From contig NC_080079.1 of NCBI RefSeq assembly GCF_949987535.1, positions 53,865,000-53,928,999 of the forward strand: a stretch of 64,000 bases of DNA, given 5' to 3'. Under the pieces are notes generated by a model, which worked only from the letters and a program-made list of their open reading frames with translations, ran no database searches and was not told the origin of the DNA. This document shows, piece by piece, positions 46,973 through 59,649 of this stretch. Both the position numbers and the translations under genes were made by a program. Source of the DNA: Balaenoptera acutorostrata (taxonomy: Eukaryota > Chordata > Mammalia > Artiodactyla > Balaenopteridae). Every line of letters begins with the position of its first letter. The stretch's first letter is position 1.

Positions 46973-47373
46973 TGTTATGGACTGAATTATATTCCTCGCC
47001 CAAATTCATATGTTGAAGGCTTAACCCCCAATGTGACTATATTTGGGGATAGGACCTTTAAGGAGGTAATACAAGTTCAGTGAGGTCATAAGGGTGTGTC
47101 CCTCATTCCATAGGGCTGCTGTCCTCATAAGAGGCGGAAGAAACACCAGAGTTCACCGTCTTTCTGTAAACACAGAGTAAAGACCACGAAAGGACAAAGC
47201 ATGAATGTGCCACCTATAAGTCCAGAAGAAAGGTCTCATGAGAAACAAATGAGGAACCTGTGGAACATTTATCTTGGACTTAGAGCCCCCAGAACTATGA
47301 GAGGAGAAATTTCTGTCGTTTAAGCCAGCTTGTCTGTAGTATTTTGTCATGGCAGCCCAGGCTGACTAATACA
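46973..47373 (+). mobile_element. MLT1-type LTR (MaLR)
   Basis: It starts tgttatggactgaattatat and ends with gctgactaataca, the two MLT1 termini. Landmarks in between: gtgactatatttggggatag, taaggaggtaatacaa, agaactatgagagg and gtttaagccagcttgtc. Better preserved at its ends than the LTR at 45,780. Confidence 0.8.
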
Positions 47374-49190
47374 CGTGATCATACATTAATGTCTCTAAAA
47401 CAATTCCTGGTACAACGGGTGCTAAAAAGATATTTGTCAAATAAAGGAATAAGTGTAGAGAGTTTTCAGTTCTCCATATGACCACAGATATCTTAACTTC
47501 ACATCTCAAGGACATTCTTATTATCCATAGAAACTGATCCATAAACATCTAATGAATGCAATTTTATGCTGTTTTGTAAACTGTGCACGTTTGGTTTTTC
47601 TAAGTGTGTAACTATGCTTATATAGCTATGAAGAGTAAATCCTTATAGTATGAAAGACATTTGTCTTGCAATCAAAGTATAAATAAGATAAAACAAGGGT
47701 AAAAGAATCACCCTTGACCTGCATTGGGCTCTAACTTAAGGGTCTCAGTGCAACATTGTTCAAAGTACTGGAGCATGTAGGTAATTGATCCCTGAGGACA
47801 AAACCCTCCTTGTTTTGCCTATAGAAGTATAGGAACTGGACAACAAATGATTTAATATCCATTTAATGTCCTGGGTTTTATACCAGAAGCAATGTCAGTA
47901 CCTTCCTCTCAGAGCCCATTAGGGCAGAATTAGATCTCAGGCCCCACTTAATTGAAAGGAAGATAGGAAGTGTGTGGGAGCACCTGGATAGTAGTTGAAC
48001 AGTAAATATATCTGCCACATATCAATCTTAGGTTCCAAGATTTTAGTGACTATTTATTGAAACTTTTCTGGTTCTAAATATTTCATCAATCAGGGTTTGC
48101 TCCCGAAAGTATTTCAGGGATTTAATACAAGAAATTAGGAACTTACATAATATTTCTAAGGGATGGTATTGTGAAGATTAGGAAAAAAACAACAGCAGTG
48201 ATCTCAGGGAAGCAAGAAGTTGTATGAATGTGCAATGATACCACCAGATCCTGTAGTCCTAAAGCAGGTGATTGCCTGGGAGATTTTGGGGGGTTGCTGC
48301 AAAGCCTCAGGTGTGTGGACTGCCCAAATCCCACACCTGGCATTGGTGTTACAGAGGTCCTAAGGATTCAGCCACTCTTCCTACTTCTAAAACTTGTGGC
48401 AGTAACTCTCACTGATGGAATGTAAACTGGAATTTACTGGTAATGAATTTTGAGAAATGTACTTTTCAGACTTTCATACTCTGAAACACATGCAAGAGGA
48501 TAGAAACAAGTGGAGCACATTCCTGGTTGTTAAATAGAAAATACAGTTGTGCATACATGCAGGCATGTGTGACTGACTCTATAATTGCTTGTGGTTCCAT
48601 TTTGGCTTTGGCTTCCAAGAAATTCAGAAATTTCCCTCCTTTGTTTCTTAATCTTATTTCTCATATTCTATGAATATTAATAAAACCTACCGTGGTTGAG
48701 CAGAAGGACTGGTAGTATTCAATTTCTTTTATATCTAAAATGCTATGATTGTAATATTGTATCCTTGCCTTTGTCAATATTTAAAATTCTCATCTGTGAA
48801 ATGCAAAGCTTCAATTTTAGTTACAGTTTCATGATTAATCTGCATTTACCAACTTCAGTATATGCTAAAGAAAATTATTCCCATTTCAAGGCAAGTCCTG
48901 ATACCCATATCTCTGAAGTAAATGTTATAAAAACATAAATGGGAAATTAAGTGCCCAGTAAAATATTTATGACCTTTGAATCGAGTTTATGTTACCATAA
49001 TTCTGAAGTTGTATATGATTTCGGCTGATAATTATAGTATTTTATGAGCAAGCAGTAATAGGATGTGGCTGTGAAAATAGTAATCTTTCCATTGTTGAAA
49101 TGTTACCCTTTTCTACTTGGAGCTTTCTTGAACAATTAATGTGCAATATGATATTTATGAGAAATGCCCCAGATATATTTATGAAAGTAT
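47374..49190. other. Unique DNA
   Basis: No gene or clear interspersed repeat is seen. A passage near 48,085-48,110 (atcagggtttgctcc) may be a scrap of an old repeat. Confidence 0.45.
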
Positions 49191-49194
49191 GCAG

Positions 49195-49715
49195 AGTTGT
49201 TTAAATGTGAATTTTCACTGCAGTATTATTTACAGTAACAAAAATCTGAATGAAACCTAACTTTCAGTCAATAGGAAATTGTTTAAATTTATTACAGTTC
49301 ATTTCTTTTTTCTCTTTATTTTATTTTTTTTAACATCTTTATTGGAGTATAATTGCTTTATCCCTATGCCACCCTCCCTATCCCACCCCTTGAGGTGGTC
49401 ACAAAACACCGAGCTGATCTCCCTGTGCTATGCGGCTGCTTCCCACTAGCTATCTATTTTACATTTGGTAGTGTATATATGTCAGTGCCACTCTCTCATT
49501 TTGTCCCAGCTTACCCTTTCCCCTCCCCGTGTCCTCAAGTCCATTCTCTAGTAGGTCTGCATCTTTATTCCCGTCTACAATGCAATATTACTCAGCCATA
49601 AAAAGAAACGAAATTGAGTTATTTGTAGTGAGGTGGATGGACAGTTCATTCTTATAATGGGATACCATGCAAAGCCTACACAGAATTAGGAAGGTAGGTT
49701 TGTATGTGCTCATTC
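49195..49715 (+). mobile_element. Old L1 fragment, split by a younger L1
   Basis: Plus-strand old L1 ORF2 text (ttcactgcagtattatttac, aatctgaatgaaacctaa) at 49,195-49,303 resumes at 49,641-49,715 (ataatgggataccatgcaaa). The L1 at 49,304-49,640 interrupts it. Confidence 0.55.
49304..49640 (-). mobile_element. L1 insertion with 5' inversion (twin priming)
   Basis: The left part (to 49,576) is an L1 3'UTR on the minus strand; the right part (about 49,577-49,640) is L1 ORF2 3' text on the plus strand (caatattactcagccataaa). The duplication acagttcatt flanks the whole at 49,294-49,303 and 49,641-49,650. About 120 bases of L1 are missing at the inversion point and about 100 bases of 3'UTR at about 49,361. 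Confidence 0.85.
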
Positions 49716-49888
49716 AGCAAAATGCCTTTCTGGGCCTTACAGTCAGTCATTTCTCCAAAGAATCCATGTTCCTTTTAGTGGAACATATTATTCAGAAACC
49801 AAGACCTGAGCAGTATATGTGCTCATAGCTACTGGATTGTGTCTATTCCCAGGACCTCTCAGTGGAGACAGCTGGGGAAGTAACGTAT

Positions 49889-49926
<38 letters not shown>

Positions 49927-49927
49927 A
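49889..49927. repeat. (CA)n microsatellite
   Basis: Uninterrupted CA repeat to 49,919, followed by aacacacac. Confidence 0.95.
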
Positions 49928-49929
49928 CC

Positions 49930-50580
49930 TCAGTTTATTTTTATTTCTATTCAGATCGAAAACTGTGAGTTCACCCTGATACTTCAATTTCCAGTGCAAC
50001 ACAAGAGAATTCATTCTTGTTCTCCCTCTTTTCAAATTTGTACCTCCCCTCTCAAACAGTGAGGAAGCTGGCTCCCATTATTCTGAAATATTTACTTGTT
50101 TAATCAGTCCCCTTTGTATGTAATAATTCTCCATTTAGCAGCTCGCTATCGTCTCACATGTGTCCCTTTACCTCCCTTTGGCACTGACTTCCTGTCCCAC
50201 TGAGAATTGCCCTTCTTCCCCTCTGCGACTCCAACCTCCAGCTCTGGGCTGCCTCCTCAGTTGCCCCAAGGAGGGCCCTCCTCACTTCACTCAGGCTCTG
50301 TCATCCCTCCTCCTAGGGCCAAGCCTGGGGTTTGGCCAGAAGGAGGGCACAGGATTCCTTTAAGAAATGCTTTGTGCATAATTAGGACTCTGATCCTTGG
50401 TCATGCATTATTTCAATTCCAGTACACAATGACTTCCATGTGTCAAGTGTTGTGACTGGTACTGCAGAATACAGCTCAAGGCTGAGCAAGAACCAGCCTG
50501 TGCAAGATTCCAGCTTCCTGACCTCTTTCCTCAGCCATTTCTCTTTTACGTGCCTCTATGCTTGGCCCCTTTGCTGAGCT
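49930..50580. other. Unique DNA, moderately GC-rich
   Basis: Short open frames near 50,160-50,455 lack any domain; no gene or repeat is recognised. Confidence 0.5.
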
Positions 50581-50583
50581 GGG

Positions 50584-50593
50584 TTTGTGCATT
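50584..50593. repeat. Possible target-site duplication, left copy
   Basis: The bases tttgtgcatt recur at 58,960-58,969. No equivalent is found directly at 57,700. Confidence 0.6.
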
Positions 50594-50980
50594 TGTTTTT
50601 TGTTTTGTTTTGTTTTGTCATCTTTATTGGAGTATAATTGCTTTACAATGGTGTGTTAGTTTCTGCTGTAAAAAAGGTGAAGCAGCTATACATATACACA
50701 TATCCCCATATCTCCTCCCTCTTGTGTATCCCTCCCACCCTCCCTATCCCACTCCTCTAGGTGGTCACAAAGCACCGAGCTAATCTCCTTGCGCTATGTG
50801 GCTGCTTCCCACTAGCTATCTATTTTATGTTTGATAGTATATATAAGTCCATGCCACTCTCTCACTTCGTCCCAGCTTACCCCTCCCCCTCCCCGTGTCC
50901 TCAAGTCCATTCTCTACGTCTGCATCTTTATTCCTGTCCTGCCCCTAGGTTCTTCAGAACCTTTTATTTTTTATTTTTTT

Positions 50981-53900
50981 TTAGATTCCATATATATGTG
51001 TTAGCATACGGTATTTGTTTTTCTCTTTCTAACTTACTTCACTCTGTATGACAGACTCTAGGTCCATCCACCTCACTACAAATAACTCAATTTCATTTCT
51101 TTTTATGGCTGAGTAATATTCCATTGAATATATGTGCCACATCTTCTTTATCCATTCATCTGTCGATGGACACTTAGGTTGATTCCATGTCCTGGCTATT
51201 GTAAATAGAGCTGCAATGAACATTGTGATACATGGACTCTTTTTGAATTATGGTTTTCTCAGGGTATATGCCCAGTAGTGGGATTGCTGGGTCGTATGGT
51301 AGTTCTATTTTTAGTTTTTTAAGGAACCTCCATACTGTTCTCCATAGTGGCTGTATCAGTGTACATTCCCACCAACAGTGCAAGAGGGTTCCCTTTTCTC
51401 CACACCCTCTTCAGCGTTGATTGTTTGTAGATTTTTTTGATGATGGCTATTCTGACTGGTGAGAGGTGAATACCTCATTAGAGTTTTGATTTGCATTTCT
51501 TTAATGATTAACGATGTTGAACATTCTTTCACGTGTTAGTTGACAATTTGTATGTCTTCTTTGGAGAAATGTCTATTTAGGTCTTCTGCCCATTTTTGGA
51601 TTGGGTTGTTTGTTTTTTAGATATTGAGCTGCATGAGCTGCTTGTATAGTTTGGAGATTAATCCTCTGTCAGTTGCTTCGTTTGCAAATATTTTCTCCCA
51701 TTCTGAGGGTTGTCTTTTCGTCTTGTTTATGCTTTCCTTTACTGTGCAAAAGCTTTTAAGTTTCATTAGGTCCCATTTGTTTATTTTTGTTTTAATTTCC
51801 AATTCTCTAGGAGGAGGGTCAAAAAGGATCTTGCTGTGATTTATGTCACAGAGTGTTCTGCCTATGTTTTCCTTTAAGAGTTTTATAGCATCTGGCCTGA
51901 CATTTAGGTCTTTAATACATTTAAAGTTTATTTTTGTGTATGGTGTTAGGAAGTGTTCTAATTTCATTCTTTTACAGGTAGCTGTCCAGTGTTCCCAGCA
52001 CCACTTATTGAAGAAGCTTGCTTTCTTCCATTGTATATTCTTGCCTCCTTTGTCAAAGATAAGGTGTCCATAGGTGCGTGGGTTTATCTCTGGGCTTTCT
52101 ATCCTGTTCCATTGGTCTATGTTTCTGTTTTTGTGCCAGTACCATACTGTCTTGATTACTGTAGCTATGTAGTATAGTCTGAAGACAGGGAGCCTGATTC
52201 CTCCAGCTCCATTTTTCTTTCTCAAGATTCTTTTGGCTATACCAAGTCTTTTGTGTTTCCATACAAATTGTGAAATTTTTTGTTCTACTTCTGTGAAAAA
52301 TGTCATTGGTAGTTTGATAGGGATTGCATTGAATCTGTAGATTGCTTTGGGTAGTAGAGTCATTTTCACAATGTTGATTCTTCCAATCCAAGAACATGGT
52401 GTATCTCTCCAACTGTTTGTATCATCTTTAATTTCTTTCACCAGTGTCTTATATTTTTCTGCATACAGGTCTTTTCTCTCCTTACGTAGGTTTATTCCTA
52501 GGTATTTTATTCTTTTTGTTGCAGTGGTAAATGGGAGTGTTTCTTTAATTTCTCTTTCAGATTTTTCATCATTAGTGTATAGGAATGCAAGAGATTTCTG
52601 TGCATTAATTTTTTATCCTGCTAATTTACCATATTCATTGATTAGCTCTACTAGTTTTCTGGTAGCATCTTTAGGATTCTCTATATATAGTATCATGTCA
52701 TCTGCAAACAGTGACAGTTTTACTTCTTCTTTTCTGATTTGGATTCCTTTTATTTCTTTTTCTTCTCTGATTGCTGTGGCTAAAACTTCCAAAACTATGT
52801 TGATAATAGTGGTTAGAGTGTGTAACCTTGTCTTGTTCCTGATCTTAGTAGAAATGGTTTCAGTTCTTCACCATTGAGAAGGATGTTGGCTGTGAGTTTG
52901 TCATATACGGCCTTTATTTTGTTGAGGTAAGTTCCCTCTATGCCCACTTTCTGGAGGGTTTTCTAATCATAAATGGGTGTTGAATTTTGTCAAAAGTTTT
53001 TTCTGCATCTATTGAGATTATCATATGGTTTTTCTCCTTCAATTTGTTAATATGGTTTATCACATTGATTGATTTGCATATATTGAAGAATCCTTGCATC
53101 CCTGGATAAACCTCACTTGATCATGGTACATGATCCTTTTAATGTGCTGTTGGATTCTGTTTGCTAGTGTTTTGTTGAGGATTTTTGCATCTATATTCAT
53201 CAGTGCTATTACCCTGTAGTTTTCTTTTTTTGTGACATCTTTGTCTGGTTTTGGTATCACGGTGATGGTGGCTTCACAGAATGAGTTTGGAAGTATTCCT
53301 CCCTCTGCTATATTTTGGAAGAGTTTGAGAAGGATAGATGTTAGCTCTTCCCTAAATGTTTGATAGATTTTGCCTGTGAAGCCATCTGATCCTGGGCTTT
53401 CGTTTGTTGGAAGATTTTTAATCACAGGTTCAATTTCAGTGCCTGTGATTGGTCTGTTTATATTTTCTGTTTCTTCCTGGTTCAGTCTCAGAATGTTGTG
53501 ATATTCTAAGAATTTGTCCATTTCTTCCAGGTTGTCCATTTTATTAGTATATAGTTGCTTGAGTAATCTCTCATGATCCTTTGTATTTCTGCAGTGTCAG
53601 TTGTTACTTCTTCTTTTTCATTTCTAATTCTGTTGATTTGAGTCTTCTCCCTTTTTTTTTTTCTTGTTGTGTCTGGTTAATTGTTTATCAATTTTGTTTA
53701 TCTTCTCAAAGAACCAGCTTTAATTTTATTGATCTTTGCTGTCATTTTCTTCATTTCTTTTTCATTTATTTCTGATGTGATCTTTATGTTTACTTTCCTT
53801 CTGCTAACTTTCGTTTTTTTAGTTCTTCTTTCTCTAATTGCTTTAGGTGTAAGGTTAGGTTGTTTATTTGAGATTCTTCTTGTTTCTTGAGGTAGGATTG

Positions 53901-54798
53901 TATTGCTATAAACTTCCCTCAGAACTGTTTTTGCTGCATCTCACAGGTTTTGGGTCATTGTGTTTTAATTGTCATTTGTTTCTAGGTATATTTTAATTTC
54001 CTCTTTATTTCTTCAGTGAGCTCTTGGTTATTTAGTTGTATTGTTTTGCCTCCATGTGTTTGTATTTTCTACAGTATTTTTCTTGTAATTGATATGTAGT
54101 TTCATAGCATTGTGGTTGGAAAAGATACTTGATATGACCTCAATTTTCTTAAATTTACCAAGGCTTGAATTGTGACCCAAGATATGATCTATCCTGGAGA
54201 ATGTTCCAAGAGCAGTTGAGAAGAAAATGTATTCTGTTTTTTCTGGGTGGAATGTCCTATAAATATCAATTAAGTCCACCTTGTTTAATGTGTCATTGAA
54301 ACCTTGTGTTTCCTCATTTATTTTCATTTTGGATGATCTGTCCATTGGTGAAAGTGGGGTGTTAAAGTCTCCTGCTATGATTGTGTTACTGTGAATTTCC
54401 CCTTTTATGGCTGTTAGCATTTGCCTTACGTATTGAGGTGCTCCTATGTTGGGTACATAAATATTTACAATTGTTATACCTTCTTCTTGAATCAATCCCT
54501 TGATCATTATGTAGTGTCCTTCTTTGTCTCTTGTAATAATCTTTGTTTTAAAGTCTACTTTGTCTCATATGAGAATTGCTACTCCAGCTTTCTTTTGATT
54601 TCCATTTGCATTGAATATCTTTTTCCATCCCCTCACTTTCAGTCTGTATATGTACCTAGGTCTGAAGTGGGTCTCTTGTACACAGCATATATATGGGTCT
54701 TGTTTTTGTATCCATTCAGCCAGTCTGTGTCTTTCGGTTGGAGCATTTAATCCATTTACATTTAAGGTAATTATCGATATGTATGTTCCTATTACCAT
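50981..54798 (-). pseudogene. L1 ORF2, broken
   Basis: ORF2 from ATG at 54,798 to a TAA near 50,981. Open pieces 54,798-54,565, 54,507-54,028, 53,539-53,060, 52,441-51,617, 51,383-51,174 and 51,223-51,029 lie in changing frames. The endonuclease text reads CVQETHF and [10 protein letters not shown] and C-terminal regions are readable ([16 protein letters not shown] partly). Several frameshifts and stops make it inactive. Confidence 0.9.
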
Positions 54799-54856
54799 TT
54801 TCTTAATTGTTTTGGGTTTGTTATTGTAGGTGTTTTCCTTCTCTTGTGTTTCTTGC

Positions 54857-55749
54857 CTAGAGAAGTTCCTTTAGCATTTGTTTTAGAGCTGACTTGGTTG
54901 TGCTGAATTCTCTTAGCTTTTGCTTGTCTGTAAAGGTTTTAATTTCTCCATCGAATCTGAATGAGATCCTTGCTGGGTAGAGTAATCTTGGTTGTAGGTT
55001 TTTCCCTTTCATCAGTTTAAGTATGTCCTGCCACTCCCTTCTGGCTTGCAGAGTTTCTCCTGAAAGATCAACTGTTAACCTTGTGGGGATTCCCTTGTAT
55101 GCTATTTGTTGCTTTTCCCTTGCTGCTTTTAATATTTTTTCTTTGTATTTAATTTTTGATAGTTTGTTTAATATGTTTCTTGGCATGTTTCTCCTTGGAT
55201 TTATCCTGTATGGGACTCTCTGCACTTCCTGGAGTTGACTGACTATTTCCTTTCCCATATTAGGCAAATTTTCAACTATAATCTCTTCAAATATTTTCTC
55301 AGTCACTTTCTTTTTCTCTTCTTCTTCTAAGACCCCTATAATTCGAATGTTGGTGCATTTAACGTTGTTCCAGAGGTCTCTGAGACTGTCCTCAATTCTT
55401 TTCATTGTTTTTTCTTTATTCTGCTCTGTGGTAGTTATTCCCACTATTTTATCTTCCAGGTCACTTATCCGTTCTTCTGCCTCATTTATTTAGCTATTGA
55501 TTCCTTCTACACAATTTTTATTTAATTTATTGTGTTGTTCATCACTGTTTGTTTGCTCTTTCATTCTTCTAGGTCCTTGTTAAACGTTTCTTGTATTTTC
55601 TCCATTCTGTTTCCAAGATTCTGGATCATCTTTACTATCATTACTCTGAATTCTTTTTCAGATAGACTGCCTATTTCCTCTTTGTTTGTTTGGTCTGGTG
55701 GGTTTTTACCTTGCTCCAACATCTGTTGTGTATTTCTCTGTCTTCTCAT
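54857..55749 (-). pseudogene. L1 ORF1, broken
   Basis: ATG at 55,749 (MRRQRNTQQMLEQ). It is open to 55,561, then interrupted by stops in the coiled-coil region (55,560-55,445). The remainder (55,444-54,857) covers the RRM (LWNNVKCTNIRIIGVLEEEE) and C-terminal domain (ETLQARREWQDILKLMKGK). The N-terminal part is closest to the ORF1 at 2688-3581. Confidence 0.88.
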
Positions 55750-57700
55750 TTTGCTTAACTTACTGTGTTTAGGGTCTCCTTTTTACAGGCTGTAGGTTTG
55801 TAGTTCCCATTGTTTTTGGTGTCTGCCTCCAGTGGGTAAGGTTCTGTATGTTGTGTCGGCTTCCTGGTGGAGGGGACTGGTGCCTGTGTTCTGGTGGATG
55901 AGGCTGCATCTTGTCTTTCTGGTGCACAGGACCGCATCTGGTGGTGTGTTTTTGGGTGTGTTTGAACTTAGTATGATTTTAGGCAGCCTCTTTGCTAATG
56001 GGTGGGGTGGTGTTCCTGTCTTGCTAGTTGTTTGGTATGGGGTGTCCAGCACTGGAACTTGCTGGTCATTGAGTGTAGCTGGGCCTTAGTGTTGAGACAG
56101 AGACCTCTGGGAGAGCAGTCACCAATTGATATTACGTGGGGCTGGGGGGTCTCTGGTGGTCCAATGTCCTGAACTCTGCTCTCCCACCTCAGAAGCTCGG
56201 GCCTGATACCTAGTTGCAGCACCAGGACCCTGTCAGCCACAGAGCTCAGAAGAAAAGGGAGGGAAAAAAAAAAGGAAAAAAAGAAATAAAATAAAGTTAT
56301 TAAAATAAAAAATTAAAAAATAATTATTAAAATAAAAATATAAAAAGTAATTACAATTTTTATAACAAGAGAGCAACCAAACCAATAAACAGATATACCA
56401 ATGATAACAAGTGCTAAAAACTATACTAAGATAAACATAAAAATCAGAAACTAGTCAGTAGCATACAGCAAACCCTAAGTCTATATTTGCTCCCAAAGTC
56501 CACCTCCTCAATTTTGGGATGATTCATTGTCTATTCAGGTATTCCACAGATGCATGGTACTTCAAGTTGATTGTGGAGATTTAATCCGCTGCTCCAGAGG
56601 CTGCCGGGAGAAATTTCCCTTTCTCATCTTTGTTCACACAGCTCCTGGGGTTTAGCTTTGGATTTGTCCCTGCCTCTGCAAGTAGGTCACCCTCTGGTAT
56701 CTGTTCTTCATCCAGATGGGAGGGGGTTAAAGGAGCAGCTGATTAGGGGGCTCTGGCTCACTCAGGCTCGGGGGAGGGAAGGGTATGGAATGCGGGGTGA
56801 GCCTGCAGTGGCAGAGGCTGGTGTGATGTTGCAACAACTTGAGGTGTGCTTTGTGTTCTCCTGGGGATGTTGTCCCTGGATCACATGACACTGGCAGTGG
56901 CAGGCTGCACAGGATCCTGGGAGGGGAGGTGTGGATAGTGACCTGTGCTTGCACACAGGCTTCTTGGTGGCTGCAGTAACAGCCTCAACATTTCATGCCC
57001 GTCTCTGGTGTCCACACTGATAGTCACAGCTTGCACCTGTCTCTGAAGCTTGTTTAGGTGGTGCTCTGAATCTCCTCTCCTGGTGCACCCTGAAACAATG
57101 GTCTCTTGCCTCTTAGGCAGTTCCAGACTTTTTCCCGGACTCCCTCCCAGCTAGCTGTGGCACAGTAGCCCCCTTCTGGCTGCGTTTAAGCAGCCAACCC
57201 CAGTCCTCTCCCTGGGTTCTGAACTCTGAAGCCCAAGCCTCAGCTCCCAGCCCCCTCCCACTCTGGTGGGTGAGGAGACAAGCCTCTCAGGCTGGTGAAC
57301 GCTGGTTGGTACCGATCCTCTGTGCAGTAATCTCTCCACCTTGCCCTCTGCACATCTGTTGCTGCAGTCTTCTCCGTGGCTCCAAAGCTTCCCACCCGCC
57401 CATCCCCCCATCTCCACCAGTGAAGGGGCTTCCTAGTGTGTGGAAACTTTTCATCCTTCACAGCTCCCTCCCAGAAGTTCAGGTCCCATCCCTATTCTTT
57501 TGTCTCTGTTTTTTCTTTCTTCTTTTGCCCTACCCTTGTACGTGGGGAGCTTCTTGCCTTTTGGGAAGTCTGAGGTCTTCTGCCAGCATTCAGTAGGTGT
57601 TCTTTTAGAGTTGTTCCACATGTAGATGTATTTCTGATGTATTTGTGGGGAGGAAGGTGATCTCCACCTCTTATTCCTCCACCATCTTGAAGGTCCTTCC
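55750..57700 (-). promoter_or_regulatory. L1 5'UTR, decayed, single promoter unit
   Basis: Colinear with the 5'UTR at 439-2687 but lacking the second 367-bp unit. Poly-A-rich stretch at about 56,260-56,360 corresponds to the A/T-rich segment where another L1 was hit at 439. Few CpG sites remain. Confidence 0.8.
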
Positions 57701-58959
57701 TCTCCATTATGGTTTATCATATGATATTGAATGTAGTTCTCTGTGCTATCCAGTAGGACCTTGTTGTTTATCCATTCCATGTACAAAAGCTTACATCTGC
57801 TAACCCCAACCTCCCACTCCATCCCTTCCCCAACCCCCTGTCCCTTGGCAACCACAAGTCTGTTCTCTATGTCCTTGATTTTGTTTCTGTTTCATAGATA
57901 GGTTCATTTGTGTCATATTTTAGGTTCCATATAAGATATACTATGGCATTTGTCTTTCTCTTTTTGACTTACTTCAGTTAGTATGATAATCTCTAGTTGC
58001 ATCCATGTTGCTGCAAATGGCATTATTTCCTTTTTTTATGGCTGAGTAGTATTCCATTGTATATATGTACCATATCTTCTTTATCCATTTGTCTGTTGAT
58101 GGACATTTGGGTTGTTTCCATGTCTTAGCTATTGTGAACGTTGCTGCTATGAACATAGGGGTGCATGTATCTTTTTGGATTCCAGTTTTCTCTGGATATA
58201 TGCCCAGGTGTGGGATTGCTGGATCATATGGTAATTCTATTTTTAGTTTTCTGAGGAACCTGCATACTGTTTTCCACAGTGCCTGCACCAACTTACATTC
58301 CCACCAACAGTGTAGGAGGGTTCCCTTTTCTCCACACCCTCTCTAGCATTTGTTATGTGTAGACTTTTTAATGCTGACCATTCTGACCAGTGTGAGGTGG
58401 TACCTCATTGTAGTTTTGATTTGCATTTTTCTAATAATTAGCGATGTTGAGCATCTTTTCATGTGCCTATTGGTCATCTGTACTTCTTCTTTGGAGAAAT
58501 GTCTGTTTAGTCTTCTGCCCAGTTTTCAATTGGGTTGTTTGTTATTTTGTTGTTGAGTTGTATGAGCTGTTTGAATACTTTGGAAATTAAGCCCTTGTCA
58601 GTCGCATTGTTTGCAAAATTTTCTCCCACTCTGTAAGTTGTCTTTTTGTTTTGTTTATGGTTTCCTTTGCTGTGCAAAAGCTTATAAGTTTGATTAGGTC
58701 CCATTTGTTTTTGTTTTTGTTTTTATTTCTATTGCCTTGGGAGACTGATCTAAGAAAACATTGGTACGATCTGTCAGAGAATGTTTTGCCTATGATCTCT
58801 TTTAGGAGTTTTATGGTGTCATGTCTTATGTTTAAGTCTTTAAGTCACTTTGAGTTTATTTTTGTGTATGGTGAGAGGGTGTGTTCTAACTTCATTGATT
58901 TATGTGAAGCTGTCCAACTTTCCCAATACCACTTGCTGAAGAGACTGATCGCAGTAGAA
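57701..58959 (-). mobile_element. Older L1 segment joined to an L1 5' end
   Basis: Minus-strand old-type L1: 3'UTR (57,701-57,960; its last 100 or so bases are missing) and ORF2 C-terminal text (open segment 58,291-57,974 with [15 protein letters not shown] and MEYYSAIKK), truncated at 58,959. It abuts the 5' end of the L1 at 50,594-57,700. It may be a target that was hit by that L1, or a transduced 5' flank. Confidence 0.8.
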
Positions 58960-58969
58960 TTTGTGCATT
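58960..58969. repeat. Possible target-site duplication, right copy
   Basis: tttgtgcatt, matching 50,584-50,593. Confidence 0.6.
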
Positions 58970-59640
58970 CAAATACTTTCTTTTACCAATTTTTCATTTA
59001 TTCACTGATTAACATATGTTTATTGAGCATGTATTGCAATGCAGAAACAGAGAGCAAGCCTGTCCCATGATGAGGCTCAAGAAATAGAAGTCTAATTGCG
59101 AAGGACTTATAGGCCCTGTCAAGGATATGGGGTGCCTTTTCTCATCCAAAGCACAATGAAAGGTACTGTGGAAGGACAGAATTATCAAACTATTGTTAAT
59201 TTTCTTGTACAACTTGAGTTCACAACATGAGGTCCAACATGCCTTCTGAGCCTTGTGGATGGGAGGGTACAAGTATCTAATGACAATCATTACCATCATC
59301 ATCACCAACATCATCATCACCACCACCACCATTTTCTTAGCAGTATAAAAGGGGAAATACTTGCAGAAGAGAAATGTTTAAGTGTTTGAAGTGACCTATC
59401 CTGGTGGTGAATACAGTGTGTATAAAAACCAAGGGAGTGATCTCTTTACTGATATAGGAAACATAGCTGAGTGTGAGGATCCTGCATTCAGTCTTCAGTG
59501 TGTTGATCCTTATGCCACTGTATCTTCTCCCTGATTTCATCTCAACATGTCTCTTCTATTCTCCTTTTTAACAGTGAGGCTAGGTTTTTGTATATGTTTT
59601 TGGTTTGTTTCTGAGATGTCCTGCCTTATGCATGTTTTGT
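58970..59640. other. Unique DNA with a trinucleotide tract
   Basis: No gene is seen. A (CAT/CAC)n-like run lies at about 59,286-59,333. Confidence 0.6.
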
Positions 59641-59649
59641 CTTTGATTG

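Larger units (their letters stand above)
50594..57700 (-). mobile_element. Full-length-type L1, decayed
   Basis: Minus-strand L1 with 3' end at about 50,594 (A/C-patterned tail), 3'UTR to about 50,980, ORF2 (54,798 to 50,981), ORF1 (55,749 to 54,857) and a 5'UTR reaching about 57,700, where the decayed motif aagatggtgg sits. The 5'UTR has a single promoter unit and is CpG-poor. Directly beyond it, in the same orientation, lies older L1 sequence (57,701-58,959). The short repeat tttgtgcatt occurs just before 50,594 and just after 58,959, i.e. around the whole composite. Confidence 0.88.
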
